Shown: positions 35,267 to 47,342 of the stretch, in pieces
Numbering within the stretch: position 1 is the stretch's first letter
Layout: every line of letters begins with the position of its first letter
From: Cryptomeria japonica
Lineage: Eukaryota; Streptophyta; Pinopsida; Cupressales; Cupressaceae
DNA: 64,000 bases
Direction of reading: 5' to 3'
Assembly (NCBI RefSeq): GCF_030272615.1
Contig: NC_081408.1
Span: forward strand, 610,333,673-610,397,672
Notes under the pieces: model-generated
Told to the model about the DNA's origin: nothing
Seen by the model: the letters and a program-made list of their open reading frames with translations, nothing else
The model's database searches: none
Translations under genes and position numbers: made by a program

Positions 35267-38200
35267 ATGGTTGAAACCTGCTCCCAAAAATCTAGGAGAG
35301 AAACTAAAGAGGCTCAAGAGTCTGCCAACATGAGTGCCTATGAGTATGACAATGATGTATTTTTCAATTCTAATCATACCACATACCTGACATGGATGCC
35401 TATAGAAACTTTCCAAATGTTGAGAACATGGACACTACAAACAACAATGATACACACAATGACAATATGGACAACTTTTCCGTACATTTAGCAGAAGTGG
35501 AAGACTCCATCATGGATCCCCATTTTAATAGATTGGTTGAGGAAATCATGAGAAGAGATAGACAATATTTCTTACAAGTGATGGTACAAAGTGGAACCAG
35601 GATACCTCATGATTTTGATATGTCTCAAATAATGGAACATCGACCTTTGCAACAACCTCACCTCAACATGGATCAAAGGAGGCCTTATATTGGAGGCAAT
35701 AGAGGACCACATCTGATGCCCAAATCACCATCATCTTTGTCTCAAAAACCTGACGTCCCACATACACATGGTCAAGCATATGATACTCACCTTTGTAGAC
35801 CATTATGGAAGTCTTATGCAAAAAATTATACTCAATCACATGCCAATGCTAAGGACCAACCACCAAAGCAATTGTATATCCAAAGGCGTGTTCAAAATTT
35901 GGACACAAAGAAACCCCATGTCAAATTTGGGGTCAACACATTAGAACAAACTCATGCCATGCCTGTAGAGTATGGTATCCATGGACAAAACAGATATTCC
36001 ATTCCTCATCATGACTCTATACCAAGTGGTTCTTATATGCAGCATCATTATAGACCTCCTCCATATAAACATGTGTTTGATCAATACCATCCATATATGC
36101 AACATGCTCCTCCTCCACCCGGTGGTTCAGGCATGGGGTATGGTCCAAGAAGTCGGTCTCCACCCAAGAACAATTTGGAACAACAAATTAAGGACTTACA
36201 AAAAAAATACACCAAAGCCAACTTACACAATGAGAGACATATGTCCCTATCCATTTGACAAAAGCATTCCAATGCCTCATTTTCCTACACATTTCGTGAC
36301 ACCTAAGTTCGATAAGTACATAGGCAAAGGAGATCCTAAGGAACATATAAGATAATTTTTCATAGCTTGCATTGAGGTAGTAGCAGAAGAGACATATTGA
36401 TGAGATTATTCCCACAGAGCTTAGGTGATCAAACTATGGAATGGTTTTCCGAACTTCCACCTAGAATTAAGTCATGGGGTGACTTAGCAAAGGCATTTAT
36501 CCAACATTTCTCATACAACATAGAGACAGACATATCAGTCACCACTTTGTGCAACACCAAGCAAAAGGATGGAGAATCTTTTTCATCATTTTTACAAAGA
36601 TGGAGAAATCTAGCCAGTAGATGCTCTTGTGAAATTCCACAAAAACAAATAGTAGAGATGTTCACCCAGAATGTCCAAAGAGAAATTGGTTATGATCTAA
36701 GGAAAGTTTGCTTGTCCACTTTCAAGGACGTCATTGAAAAAGGCTTAGCAATAGAGAAGGTCCTAATCGAACAAGGAGTAATTAAGATATTCAAAGAAAA
36801 CAAATAGGACTTTAAAGGAAAAGACAAGCCAAGATTTTGGAATAAAAACAAGAACATTGTCAATGATGGTGTTGTTGATGCCAATACAGTACGATCCAAA
36901 ATCATTTTTTTTCTGGATCAAGCTCTACAAACAATCAAGTGAATACTCAAACAACTTCCAAACCACGAAGGAAATACACCCCATTGGGAGAACCACTTGA
37001 GTCATCTTTCAAGAAGCTAGTGGCAAACAAAGTAATAACAATTCCAGATATGCCTCCATATGAGCGAAAGGTCAAACCAAATTGGTGGAATGATGATGAA
37101 TATTGTGAATATCACAAGAGCAAGGGCCATAAAATAGGAAATTGTCATCGACTGAAGAACATTATACAAGACCATAATAATAGAGGTGACATTGAGATTG
37201 AAGGGCATTCATCCAATCAAGAACATGAGATGTTTAAGGAACCATTCCCAAAGCATGACAAGGGAAAAGCTAAAGCCACAGATGAGAAAACCAACTATAC
37301 TAGAGCATCCTATAACTATGATTCAACTGTCAATCACATTTCAATGGACAATTACGTCTCTACCATTATCATAAAGGATAAAACGCCTAAAAATTCTACC
37401 CAAAGACCCAAGGTTGTCCTAAAAGGCATTGGATCTTCTTATGAACCTACCTCTGAATATAATGTTACAACTTGTCGAGGTAAGGTCAGTTTGCAAGGTG
37501 CTCCAGTTAAAACCACCACTTCCTCATCAACTAAACCTAAGTAGGACCTTGTAGAATAGTTAGGGAAGACACCCGCGCTTATCTCAATCCTTGAGATTTT
37601 ACGCATATCCCCTGCACATAAAGCTATTCTTGACAAATCTTTGAGAGACACTTTCATCCCCATTGATCTGAACATGGACCAGTTTCAAGCCATGGTGGGA
37701 TACCTTTCCGTTCCACACTCCCTTACATTCACAGAAGCTGACGACGCCTCCGTGAGCTAACCACATAATGCACCTTTACACATTGAAACCTTCCTACACA
37801 AATATTGAATAAAATGAGTCCTGGTAGATGGAGGAGATGGTGTCAATATATGTACTTTGAACACAATAATACAATTGGGATATTCAGATAAAGCTGTGAA
37901 TGCTACAAATAAAATTACCATCAAGGCATATGATGATGAAGAGCATTCATCCAAAGGCATAGTCACCTTACTTCTTAGAGTTGGGCCAATTACTAAGGAT
38001 GTGGTTTGTCAAGTACTAGACCTTGATCTCACATACAACATATTGCTAGGACGTCCATGGATTCATGAAATGAGACTTGTTCCTTCAACATATCATCGAT
38101 GTATCAAGTTTCCACACAATGGAGTTGAAGTGACCATCAAAGCTGACCCTAACCCATTCATATATTGAAATAACCTGCAACATAGATAAAAAATAACAAT

Positions 38201-39373
38201 ACCAATCAATCAAGAAGTTGTTCCATCATCAACATATGTTGATCCTGAATCCTTGAAAGCTTCTATATCAAAACAAGTAGAGCTCAAAGAAAAGTTTGAA
38301 GTTAAAGACATGGGATGTGGTGAGTATATCTTTCATGTTGATCAACTCCCACTATCTCCTAAGACATTTAGTCAACAAGAACGACCTACAAATAATTTGC
38401 AATGCCAAGGGACTGGGTGTGAACCACCTAGTGTTGTGGCTACTAAGTCTGAATGCAAATATCCTCTAGTGGTGCAAGCATATCTTGATATATATAGTCC
38501 TAAGAGTGGTTCGAACAAAGAAGCTATTGAGTGTAGTGCCAACCCTCTTGAGAACTCACATAGCCTTACCATTTCATCCACTCCTTCCATTTCCACTCCA
38601 CTTCCAGACTTGGATCAACAAGAATTACAAAAGCCCTTACGCATTGGGGATCAAAAAACAAGCTTTGAAAAGAAAAATCTAAAAGTCAAAAATAAAGAAA
38701 AGTCCTTTAGTCCAAATCAAAATCAAAAGCTATTGGACTCTACAAAAATCAAAGTCAAGGATAAAACTCTTATAAGCAAAAAGAAAGAGTTGATCTCCCC
38801 TGATATCAAAATAATTGGGGGCAAAATTTCTACAATTTTAAGTCAAAAAACATACTTGTTGATCCTAAGTCTACATCATGCTATCCTAATTTCACTTCTT
38901 TTCATAATCATAAGCCTTCAACAATCACCCACTTGTTCCACACATCCTTTCCCTTCTGGAAATACATCATGGACCTTTAAGGGAGCTTCCTTGAAGGACT
39001 TTGTTATCAGGGATGCCCAAACTTCTTTAGGTGACATGCATACGGGCCTATGTAGTCCACATGCTAGTAAGTCTATCTCAGTTCCTTTATCAAGGAAGAC
39101 AGTTACTTGAGCTATGAATCATTTGGTCAAGGAACAATGCAGTTACAATCATAAGGTAAAGCCCCACACATTTGATGTTGGTGACTTAGTTCTCAGAAAA
39201 AATCCTAAAAATCAGCAAGACAGAGAGAAGAAGGGAACATTCGAACCAAATTGCTTGGTCCTTACATCATCACAATAGCCTATGAATCTAGTGGATATCA
39301 ACTCTCAACCATAGAGGGAGAACCTTTGGATGATCCCATCAATAGCATGCACCTTCACAGATTTTACACATAG
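35267..39373 (+). pseudogene. G1 copy B fused Gag-protease-integrase-tail
   Basis: The likely start is ATG 35267 (MVETCSQ, cf. MAQTRSQ in G2). After a frameshift before 35392 the frame encodes the Gly/Pro/His-rich Gag N-terminus, then, with further shifts near 36200 and 36380, the capsid domain (PHFPTHFVTPKFDKYIGKGDPKEHI, SLGDQTMEWFSELP), the CHHC knuckle CEYHKSKGHKIGNC (about 37103), and the protease piece with KAYDDEEHSSKG and YNILLGRPWIHEM (37857-38168). A novel Ser/Lys-rich segment with a hydrophobic helix (38360-39110) leads to the integrase tail SYNHKVKPHTFDVGDLVL and the end FYT at 39373. Many stops and shifts make it non-functional. It aligns throughout with copy D. Confidence 0.88.
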
Positions 39374-41128
39374 TTCTTCAGAGTATCCTAATTCAAAAAA
39401 TACAAATAATTAAAAAATACAAATAAATAAAAATAAATAAATAAATAAAATTGAAAAAAAAAGAAAAAGTAAAGAGAAATACATTTGTCCAACAGTAAAA
39501 ACCACTTCGATGGCGCCTTGGGCAAGTACCATGGTGAAAACCGAGTCACCGACGCCATGTGTAGAGACATTGCTCCTCCCTCCTTCAGGATTCCATTTCA
39601 TCATTTCACTTTGCACACACTCACAACCTATCTGTCCATAATAAACTTACCCATTCCCATCATGGCTTGTTATTGATCTACCCAAGATTGGTTAGCCATC
39701 CATAATAATCCTTCCTTTTCACAACCTTTCCATCCATAATAAATCAGCTCTTATCTATGTCTAAGGCAAATCCTATGTCTAGTGATGGGTGTGGAACTCA
39801 GAGGATCACACGTTCTGAGGAGTACAGTTTCTTCTAGTTTTCTTCAGTCTATCCGCGCACAATCCACAATAAAGCAACATTTTCATCGCCAATCCACAAT
39901 AAAGTTCCATCTTCTCTGCAATAAATAATCAATTGCTTGGATTCAGTCAGCAACAACAATGGGCTTCAACAAATCAAATCTTGCAACAGACTCAGACAAC
40001 ATTATGGTTCAGTGCTATCTATCCTTTTGTGAAAGTAAACATTGTGACCACAATCAAATAGACTTATACAAGTGACAAGAGACACTAAACTTGAGGACTA
40101 CAGTGAATGTTGGTGTCGAGTCTTGATTTTCTTTTGATTTTATCTTTTGGTGACATGTCTTTTAGCTTTTCTGGGATGTCTCTGATTAGAGATTTTATCT
40201 CTAGGATGTCTTTGACTACAAAGGCGAGGATGGGGTATCGTCACCTATTTTTCTTTGTTGTTTGCGGATTGTCTCTTAGTAATGCTATGACTTATCCAAG
40301 GATATGAGGACACTGAGAGTCTAGTGTGAACTGGGGTATTCCTTGTTTGTGACTGTCTGATCTCCATGCAAATAGGTACAATGACTTTCTGGGTCGAACA
40401 TATGCCTCAATTGTCATAACCTATTTTGCCATAATAAAGCTCAATGATGATAATGCACAAGAAGCTCTTTCACTTCCATATCTTCTATCTTTCATCCCCC
40501 TTTCTTGATTCACCTCCATCATTCTTGAGTCTATGTAGCCTGCTATCACATGACTGAGTATAATGACACGCCAAAAATATTTGCATTTCATGTAATTGCA
40601 CCAGCATTACCACATATTAGCATTTCATACATACATATAGATATCAAAATTGCACCATATCCTACACACAAAACATGTTAGCACATTCTACAATCTCATC
40701 ATATTCATCTGCATTTCATACATTCATATTTGCATTTGCATAACATATAAACCTAAAAAAGAACAAAAATTTTGCATTTCATCATGTACATATTTACATC
40801 CATATCATAAGCATCATCAAACATACATCACATAGGTACACATGCATATAGTTGCCGCAAGGATGAATCATCTTATATATATCTCAAAAATCATAAGTGT
40901 CATGATACAATAATGTCAAAATACATATGGCTACAAAATCACCCAAAGGTATCTACATCATCATACAAAATGATACAAAGTTAATACATAGGGAGACCTC
41001 TAAGGCTATGATGAACTCCATCCCTTGCAGTTGACTGGCCTTGATGGAGTCTGAGCCCTGAAAGGACCCACCACAAGATCATCTCTCATGTCCCCTCTAT
41101 CTGGTGGTGGTGGAGGACCCATGACCCC
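39374..41128 (+). other. G1 copy B 3' region
   Basis: This matches 58790-60370 of copy D in reverse complement. It includes the block at 39485-39560 shared with G2, a run of short A/T units after pol (39395-39480), and the TTTGCAT-rich stretch at 40560-40860. Open frames here have no support. Confidence 0.7.
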
Positions 41129-41199
41129 CTAGACACCTATCTCTTGTCTCTCCCTCCAGTGGTCGTCACAGTCCGCGATGGTCTCCGAAAGCTCCTCGC

Positions 41200-41310
41200 C
41201 TGCTAATTTGGTGGCACCACTCCTGCTGCTCTCTCCTTGAGTGTTAGCTCTGCTTGCAAACTCTAAGTCGAAGGGAATCTCTCTCATGACTCCAGCATCT
41301 GTAGGTCCTC
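41200..41310 (-). pseudogene. G1 copy B antisense PMD gene, exon 2 remnant
   Basis: On the minus strand, acceptor TTGTAG|GAG (AG at 41312-41311) is followed by codons matching the start of copy D exon 2: QMLES, stop, ERFPST, stop, then LQAEL and ERAA. The two stops correspond to CGA and CAG in copy D. Homology ends after about 30 codons, so the PMD itself is deleted. Confidence 0.7.
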
Positions 41311-41344
41311 CTACAATCAAGCAAATCAACTGTGTCAATCTTAG

Positions 41345-41640
41345 TGGCATTCCATGTTCATCACAAAGTGCTACTTTTTATCCTAGTGCTTATATCTATC
41401 ATATGGCACTCTATCCTAGTGGTACTCCCTGTTTATCACAAAGTGTTGCTTTTTATCCTAGTGGTACTCCCTGTTCATCACAAAGTGTTACTTTTTATCC
41501 TAGTGGTACTCTATGTTCATCACAAAGTACTACTTCCTATCCTAGTGGCATTCCCTGTTCATCACAAAGTGTTGCTTTCTATCCTAGTGGCATTCCCTGT
41601 TCATCACAAAGTGCTACTTTGATCCTATCTTTAGGGCACC
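41345..41640 (-). repeat. 42-bp tandem repeats in the antisense intron, copy B
   Basis: About six to seven units; on the plus strand each contains 'tatcctagtgg' and 'ctgttcatcacaaagtg'. The 42-bp period keeps several frames open and creates a spurious repetitive peptide frame at 41241-41678. Copy D has the same unit, with variable spacing, at 57955-58235. Confidence 0.92.
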
Positions 41641-41659
41641 TACTTGAGTGTATCCTCTT

Positions 41660-42000
41660 GATTAGCTTATCCAATTGACAAATTATGTTCTATCACAGAA
41701 TTGTCAATTTCAGCCTAATCCAATTGGCAACGTATGTTCTATCACAGAATTGTCAATTTCTATGGTACTCCCTATTCATCACAAAGTGCCTTGATCTATC
41801 CTATCCTAGGGCCCCTTCTTGAGTGTATCCTCTTGAGTAGTTTCCTGATTGGCAAAGTATGTTCTATCACAGAATTGTCAATCCTAACCCTATCTGCTAT
41901 TCTAGTCTTCCCTAGAGGACCTACTTGAGTGTATCCTCTTAGCAACTTATCCAATCGACAGCGTATGTTTATCACAGAACTGCCGATTTGGCCTTGAAGA
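41660..42000 (-). repeat. Second repeat set in the antisense intron, copy B
   Basis: Four imperfect copies of a unit with 'atgttctatcacagaattg' flanked by 'caattg' and 'gtcaat' (near 41690, 41730, 41860, 41965), interleaved with 'gagtgtatcctcttga'. Copy D has a single such unit near 57865-57895, so the array expanded in B. Confidence 0.8.
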
Positions 42001-42198
42001 CATAAACGTGCATGCATACTTCACAAACATGCCTGCTCTGCACAGACGCGCCTGACACTGACATAGATGTGCCTTAGCGTTTTTGCCCCACTTGACATTT
42101 TTTTGCAACCTACCTAATTCACATTTATTACACTACTTGACATGTATTTATGACAACAATTAATGCAACAAGGTACAAGGAGGTTTTGTGGTACTTAC

Positions 42199-42264
42199 TG
42201 GCTCTCCTGCATTTGTTGGCCTCTAATATTGGCCAACGCAATCGAATCTATGCACCAATGCCAT
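42199..42264 (-). pseudogene. G1 copy B antisense PMD gene, exon 1
   Basis: ATG at 42264 (minus) opens 22 codons with HRFD and RP at the same places as copy D, ending at the donor CCA|GTAAGT (GT at 42198-42197). Codon 14 is TAG where copy D has CAG. The TATA box TATAAG is at 42355-42350, about 90 bp upstream. Confidence 0.72.
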
Positions 42265-42349
42265 GGCTATTGACTGCTCTCTGCTCTCTCTACACTCTGA
42301 TCTCTTAGATGTGTGGATGACAATGAGGATGTTTTCCCTCGTAGCCTAT

Positions 42350-42355
42350 CTTATA
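42350..42355 (-). promoter_or_regulatory. TATA box of the copy B antisense gene
   Basis: The minus strand reads TCTATAAGATAG, identical in the core to copy D at 57315-57326. It is retained although the downstream gene is truncated. Confidence 0.6.
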
Positions 42356-42586
42356 GACTACCGTAGCCCTCATTTCCCGAGTTAGTCTTCGTTATCCCGT
42401 GACTCTGTCACTCTATCCTATCCGGTCAGTCTATTGTAGCCTTTCTTTCTTATCAAGAGATTGTCTACGATCTTTTCAGGCATTTTCATCCAATCTCTTG
42501 AGGGGGAATATCATTCCCATCTTGGGGCAACTTTGTATCAGTTCATCTTATCTTCTTTGAAACAACGCGACACGCTGCATTGTCTC

Positions 42587-42600
42587 AAAGAGGGGCAAAA
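42587..42600 (+). other. Polypurine tract, G1 copy B
   Basis: AAAGAGGGGCAAAA immediately before the 3' LTR. Confidence 0.85.
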
Positions 42601-43374
42601 TGTAGACACCTAAAATTGTCCAATCTAATTAAATAAATATCGTTATTTATTTAATTATTTTAGCCTAATTCTTCTATTAATTAAATGAATCTTTATTTAA
42701 TTAATTAATTCATTTATCCTCTTCTAGCCTTATTTCTCATTTAAATCATCCTTTTCCTAAATTAAATAAATACTTTTATTTATTTAATTGATCCCACTTC
42801 TTTTATTAATTAAATAAATAAAGTCATTAGTCTTTTATACCCATGACACATGTCATTCATCTCTTAATTCCTACACTACCTACCCTCTCATTATTTTCTT
42901 ATTTCCTCTACCTACCCTCTAATCCTAGCCGACCATTTATCTTTTACACCTCTCAATCTTATCCCTCCATTTTCTTATAGTGTCTTCTATATACGGAGAT
43001 TCTTCCTTCATTATCAACCCTAATCAATAACCTAATCATTATAATCAGCTAATCGATCTTTGAAGCCTTCTAGCATTCGAACTTTCATATGCGATCAAGC
43101 CTACTTGCAACCAGATTTCCGTTCTTTGTTGAGCTCTTGTGCACATATAAAATCTGAGAGAAAATATATCAAGTAAGATCAATGGAGATAGGAAGAATGG
43201 AGATCCAAACCCTATTGGACATGTGATGGTATAATCTTTGTGATTTCATTAGATTTGCATTATCTTAGGTAATCTTCATATGTTATGGTGGATCTTTGTT
43301 GTTGTTAGGCTAGGGTTTTGTGGTTGAATTCATTTAGTCTTTCGATATTGTTGTTTCTATTTTCACCATAAACA
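42601..43374 (+). repeat. 3' LTR, G1 copy B
   Basis: 774 bp from TGTAGACACC to CCATAAACA, aligning with the 5' LTR at 31829. A deletion of about 30 bp near 42740 and another near 42820 explain the shorter length. Confidence 0.92.
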
Positions 43375-43622
43375 ATATGTATATATGTATGTATGTATAT
43401 ATAATACACACACACACACACACACACACATTTATGTATGTATATGTATGTGTATATGTATCTATATATGTATGTATATGTATATGTATGTATACACATA
43501 CGTACATATACATATATATATGTAGGTGTAAGTGTATGTGTGTGTGTGTGTATATATATATATATGTGCATATATGTACATACATACATATACATATGTA
43601 TGTATGTATGTATGTATGTGTG

Positions 43623-43653
<31 letters not shown>

Positions 43654-43702
43654 ATATGTATATACATATATATGCATATGTATATGTGTGTGTGTGTGTG
43701 TG

Positions 43703-43736
<34 letters not shown>

Positions 43737-43740
43737 TAGT
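43375..43740. repeat. Compound (TA/TG/CA)n microsatellite, right half
   Basis: Directly follows the 3' LTR and is built from the same units as 31150-31828. It is best explained as the other half of a locus split by the element. Confidence 0.95.
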
Positions 43741-43919
43741 CTAATTTTATTATAAATAAAATTATCTTAAATTTAATGTCAAATATTAATTTATTTAAAA
43801 TAATAGAGTAGACAAATTTTTAAAATATTGTACTTTCTATTTTGAAAAATATTATTTCAAATATTTTGTATTGATCATTAAGAACCAATGGTGAGGCACT
43901 TGAGAAGGATTCTATTAAC

Positions 43920-44160
43920 AACTAGTCTACACTTATGTCCATCTTTTGCATGAATGTATTAATTGAAATATTTGAAAGATGGTAAGTCCAATCATACAAT
44001 TATAATCAAATCAAGAGTGGAAGCAACCATTTTCTTATTCAACAAGCATATTAACATGTACATGAAATGTGGGAGTTTAGAAGTTGCACACCAAGTCTTT
44101 GACAAAATGTTTAATAGAAAATATATTTACTAGATGATGTAAATATTTTAGGATATTCTT
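43920..44160 (+). pseudogene. PPR gene relic
   Basis: A short stretch reads NKHINMYMKCGSLEVAHQVF then DKM, the hallmark of plant PPR repeats (usually MYAKCGSLEDARQVFDKM), followed by a stop at 44131. Upstream in a shifted frame, a VH.HIIKSG-like stretch (NYNQIKSGS) sits at the expected distance. No start or further repeats remain. Intact PPR proteins bind organelle RNA; this is a dead fragment. Confidence 0.65.
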
Positions 44161-45484
44161 AGTGTAAAGATGGGGAATAGGGTTTTAAGCTTTGCCCTTT
44201 TGTTTTTTATTTTATATTTTCAATGAAACAATATCCTTGGACTCCTTTTGTTGTGGGTGATTCTTTTTATTGTATAATGCATTAGGTGTTTGTACCATTC
44301 GCTTGTAAATTTATGTCTTAATCCCAACAAGATATGTATAGGTTGTGTTATCCCAACTTGAAAAAGAAAAGCTTAGTTCTCAATTACATTGTTCATTACA
44401 TACTACATATATAATGAAAATGTAATTCATATGCAATACATTTTATAAGGTATGATATGATGTATGAGAACAATTCAATGTATTTGGGTTTAAGGGATCA
44501 AATGATTTTAGTGTTACTATTATGGATTTGTATCCATTTTCAAATATATCCTTATAAAATTTCTATTTTAGTGGAGACAATTTGATTCAAACCTTCATAG
44601 AAACAATGATCTCTAGCGTTGTAATTTGTATTCAAAAACCCTAGTACTATCAAATGCCTTAGATACAAGAAGAACTTATGCTAGCTTTTACAACTATAGG
44701 TTTTCTTAACAATCGAGAAATCTAAACCAAAATAGTTAGATAAAGGGGAGGGGGTATGACATATTTTTAGGTTTTATTAGAGTTTTGTATTATCACATAT
44801 TTAAAAAAATTATGGTTGTCTTGAAGGCTTTGTAAGTCTATGAATCGCATTCAAGGGATGTATGTGTTCTTTTCATTTGTTTTTAAATTAGATAAGAAAA
44901 AAAAAATCCCTAATAGCTAAAAAAAGATTGATATTTTGGTTCATGGACTTTACTTTGATGGTTTTTATTAGAATGCAACACAACTTTCTTGTGTGATAAG
45001 CTTCAATTATGTTATGTTTGCAAGTCTTTCAAAAGTGTTGTGCACCATTATTTTCATTATAGGGCTAACTTTGAGCCAAGTGCACCAAATTGAGGGACCA
45101 AATAGTAGTCAAAGAAGTATTTTTGAATTAAATGTGTATGTATTGTGTAAAAGTTCATAAAATATGCATGCATTATGGCTGGACCCATGCAATAATGCAT
45201 TCACACTATATTTTTTTTTTAAGAAAAAAAAAGTCATTTCTATCATTGTTGTAAAAGATTTTTTACAAAGGAAAACCTAATTGTCTTTTGATTAGAAACA
45301 ACATTTACAAGCCCCCTCCCATGATATTTTACAGTGCCACATCATGGAAACGACATTAAATAGGGTTCTAAATTTTTTTTAATCAAAATTTGTTTGAATT
45401 TCATTGAAAAAAATTTATAAATACATTTCTTACTTCTTGTAATTTTTTATATAATTTTTTTAAACCCTAACCTTGAGCCTAATG
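44161..45484. other. AT-rich intergenic sequence
   Basis: I see no gene, RNA or recognisable repeat here. It is the target region of the LINE at 45499. Confidence 0.5.
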
Positions 45485-45498
45485 TAGTAGATGAACTA
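45485..45498. repeat. LINE target-site duplication, left copy
   Basis: TAGTAGATGAACTA, repeated exactly at 52811-52824. Confidence 0.92.
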
Positions 45499-45800
45499 TA
45501 CATTATGATTGGATGAAAAAAAATTGGTTTTAGGAGGATGGAGTGCAGGAGGAAGCTAGGGTTTGTAGGAGGCGGCGATTTTCGTTCACGAGAATGGGAG
45601 AATGGGAGAATGGCCCCAGACGGATGGAAAAGAAGCGGCCATGGCACCCTCCGCGTACAAATCAATGGCATTGACAGGATGTGGGATAGAGGAGGAGGGA
45701 GGGAGCTAGTTCTGTTGAAACCAAATTCCCTTTTGAGAAAGACAAAACCAAATGGGGGCACTCTCAAATTCTAAACTTTCCGAAGTGGAGTAAGCAATAG

Positions 45801-47198
45801 ATGGAGGATAGATTGAGGAAGAAGTTTCAAGCAACTTCAGATAACCAGAGCACTAGTGAGATACCAATAACGTATGAAAAGAGAACTGTCAGTATTTGTA
45901 TTGACTCGAAGGCTTGGAAGGAATCGATACAAGTCTTGAGAGGCAGAGCTTTCTTCATGAAGTGGGGAGGGGATTGGCCGGCCTTTTCTAAGATTAGGAA
46001 CTAGGTCGACGAAGAGTGGGGGAGCCACTTTGAGATCAAAACCCTAACAAATGGGTTTTTTCTTATTATAGCTGGGACAACCGAGGAGAAAATCGAGCTG
46101 ATGAACACTAGGCCATTCTTGATGATGGGAGTAGGGTTTTACATAAAGGATTGGACCCCCAATTTTGACCCTCGACAAGCCATCGTAGAGGAAATACCTG
46201 TTTGGATCAGACTATATAATCTCCCGCATGAATATTGGAAGGAGGAAGTTTTTAAGAGTATTGGTGATAAGTTAGGGAAATTCATCAAGTCAGATGAAGT
46301 GGTTGATAAGTTGAATTCATGCATGTATGCCCGTATTTGTATCATGTGGAAACCACACCCAAGGCTTCCAAAGGTCGTCGAGATTAGATCACCAGAGGGC
46401 CTATGAAGACAAGAGATTGAAGTTGAAGAAATCATGGTGAAGTGTAAGTCCTGCAAAGAATGGAGACATGAGGATCGTGATTGCAAGGTAGGTCAGAAGG
46501 GCAAGGGAAGGACAGACATAGCTTTGGAGGAGCAATTGTTAGCAGGATTGGAGGTGTCAAAGCAGCTATCAGGTCACACAGAGGTGAATCTGGGCTTTGA
46601 TCTGGTCGTTTCGATAGCTGGGAAACATCACCAGAGACTTGAAGTTTTAGGTGGGGTCAAAGTGATTTTGGATTCTTGCTCTTCTCAGGAGGCGTTGTTG
46701 AAGGCTTCTAGTCCTACTGGGGATGATATTGCTGTAGTCGTGAATGGCTCGCTGGGTGAGACTTATGTGGATCGTCTTCAGACCTTGACAGGCTGTGCAG
46801 ATGGAGTGCATGTGCGTCAAGTAAATAGTGAAGGTTGTGGGAACGTTGGCCTCCAAAATGAAGGATCGACAACGAAGGTTGGTCACAGGTTTATTCTCCA
46901 TGATTTTGCAGTAGGAGGGGGGATCCCCTCTCAGCACAAGTTTTTCTCTACTTTTGAGTCTGGGCTGGAGGGCATGGAGAAGGGGTTGAATGTCAAGTCA
47001 CCAGTGAACCAGAATTTAGGCGTTATAACAAGGATTGTAGAGGAAAGAGAAAATAGCTTTAAGGACATCCACATGTCCCCGGGCAAGGTGGATTATGGCA
47101 TCACAACAGAGTTGAAATCCGAGGAGGAGGATGGGTTTAGTGATGATTCTTTGGGGTTGTCTGCTGAGGTAGGGGAGATAGAGGTTAGGATTTATTAA
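45801..47198 (+). pseudogene. LINE ORF1 (nucleic-acid-binding protein)
   Basis: One frame of 466 codons from ATG 45801, with stops at 46002 and 46404. Residues about 25-200 match the DUF4283-type domain of plant LINE ORF1 (RAFFMKWGGDWPAFSK, GFFLIIAGTTEEKIELMN, EEIPVWIRLYNLPHEYW). A CCHC knuckle CKSCKEWRHEDRDC lies at about residues 214-227. The C-terminal half is acidic and unstructured. ORF1 coats the element RNA. Confidence 0.85.
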
Positions 47199-47342
47199 AC
47201 ATACCAAAACAAATCCCTCTAAGACCAAAGGGAATTTGAGGGGTAGGAAAAATAGGCAGAAGTTGCTTGAGGAAGTAGGCAACATGAAGGGTCAGACAAG
47301 ACTGTTGAGATCTGGGAGAGACCTGTTCTCTCCTGGGTAGCA

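Larger units (their letters stand above)
31829..43374 (+). mobile_element. Ty3/gypsy element G1, copy B (complete, non-autonomous)
   Basis: An 11.5-kb plus-strand element with LTRs at 31829-32639 and 42601-43374. The internal region has a leader, a decayed gag-protease, a short novel segment, the integrase C-terminus, a 3' region with the antisense gene remnant on minus, and the polypurine tract. RT, RNase H and the integrase core are absent, as in copy D. The flanking pentamers GTATG and ATATG are a near-match target duplication inside a microsatellite. Confidence 0.9.

Noticed and set aside
38253-39110. Separate host gene with a membrane helix
   Set aside because: It continues the Gag-protease frame of copy B and aligns with the uninterrupted frame of copy D, so it belongs to the element.
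41345-41640. CRISPR-like regular repeat
   Set aside because: Units are head-to-tail with no unique spacers, within a eukaryotic retrotransposon.
41241-41678. Frame with a 14-residue repeat (SGTPCSSQSV-type)
   Set aside because: The 42-bp unit is divisible by three and so keeps frames open. The array lies in the intron of the antisense gene, and copy D's version is irregular and not open.
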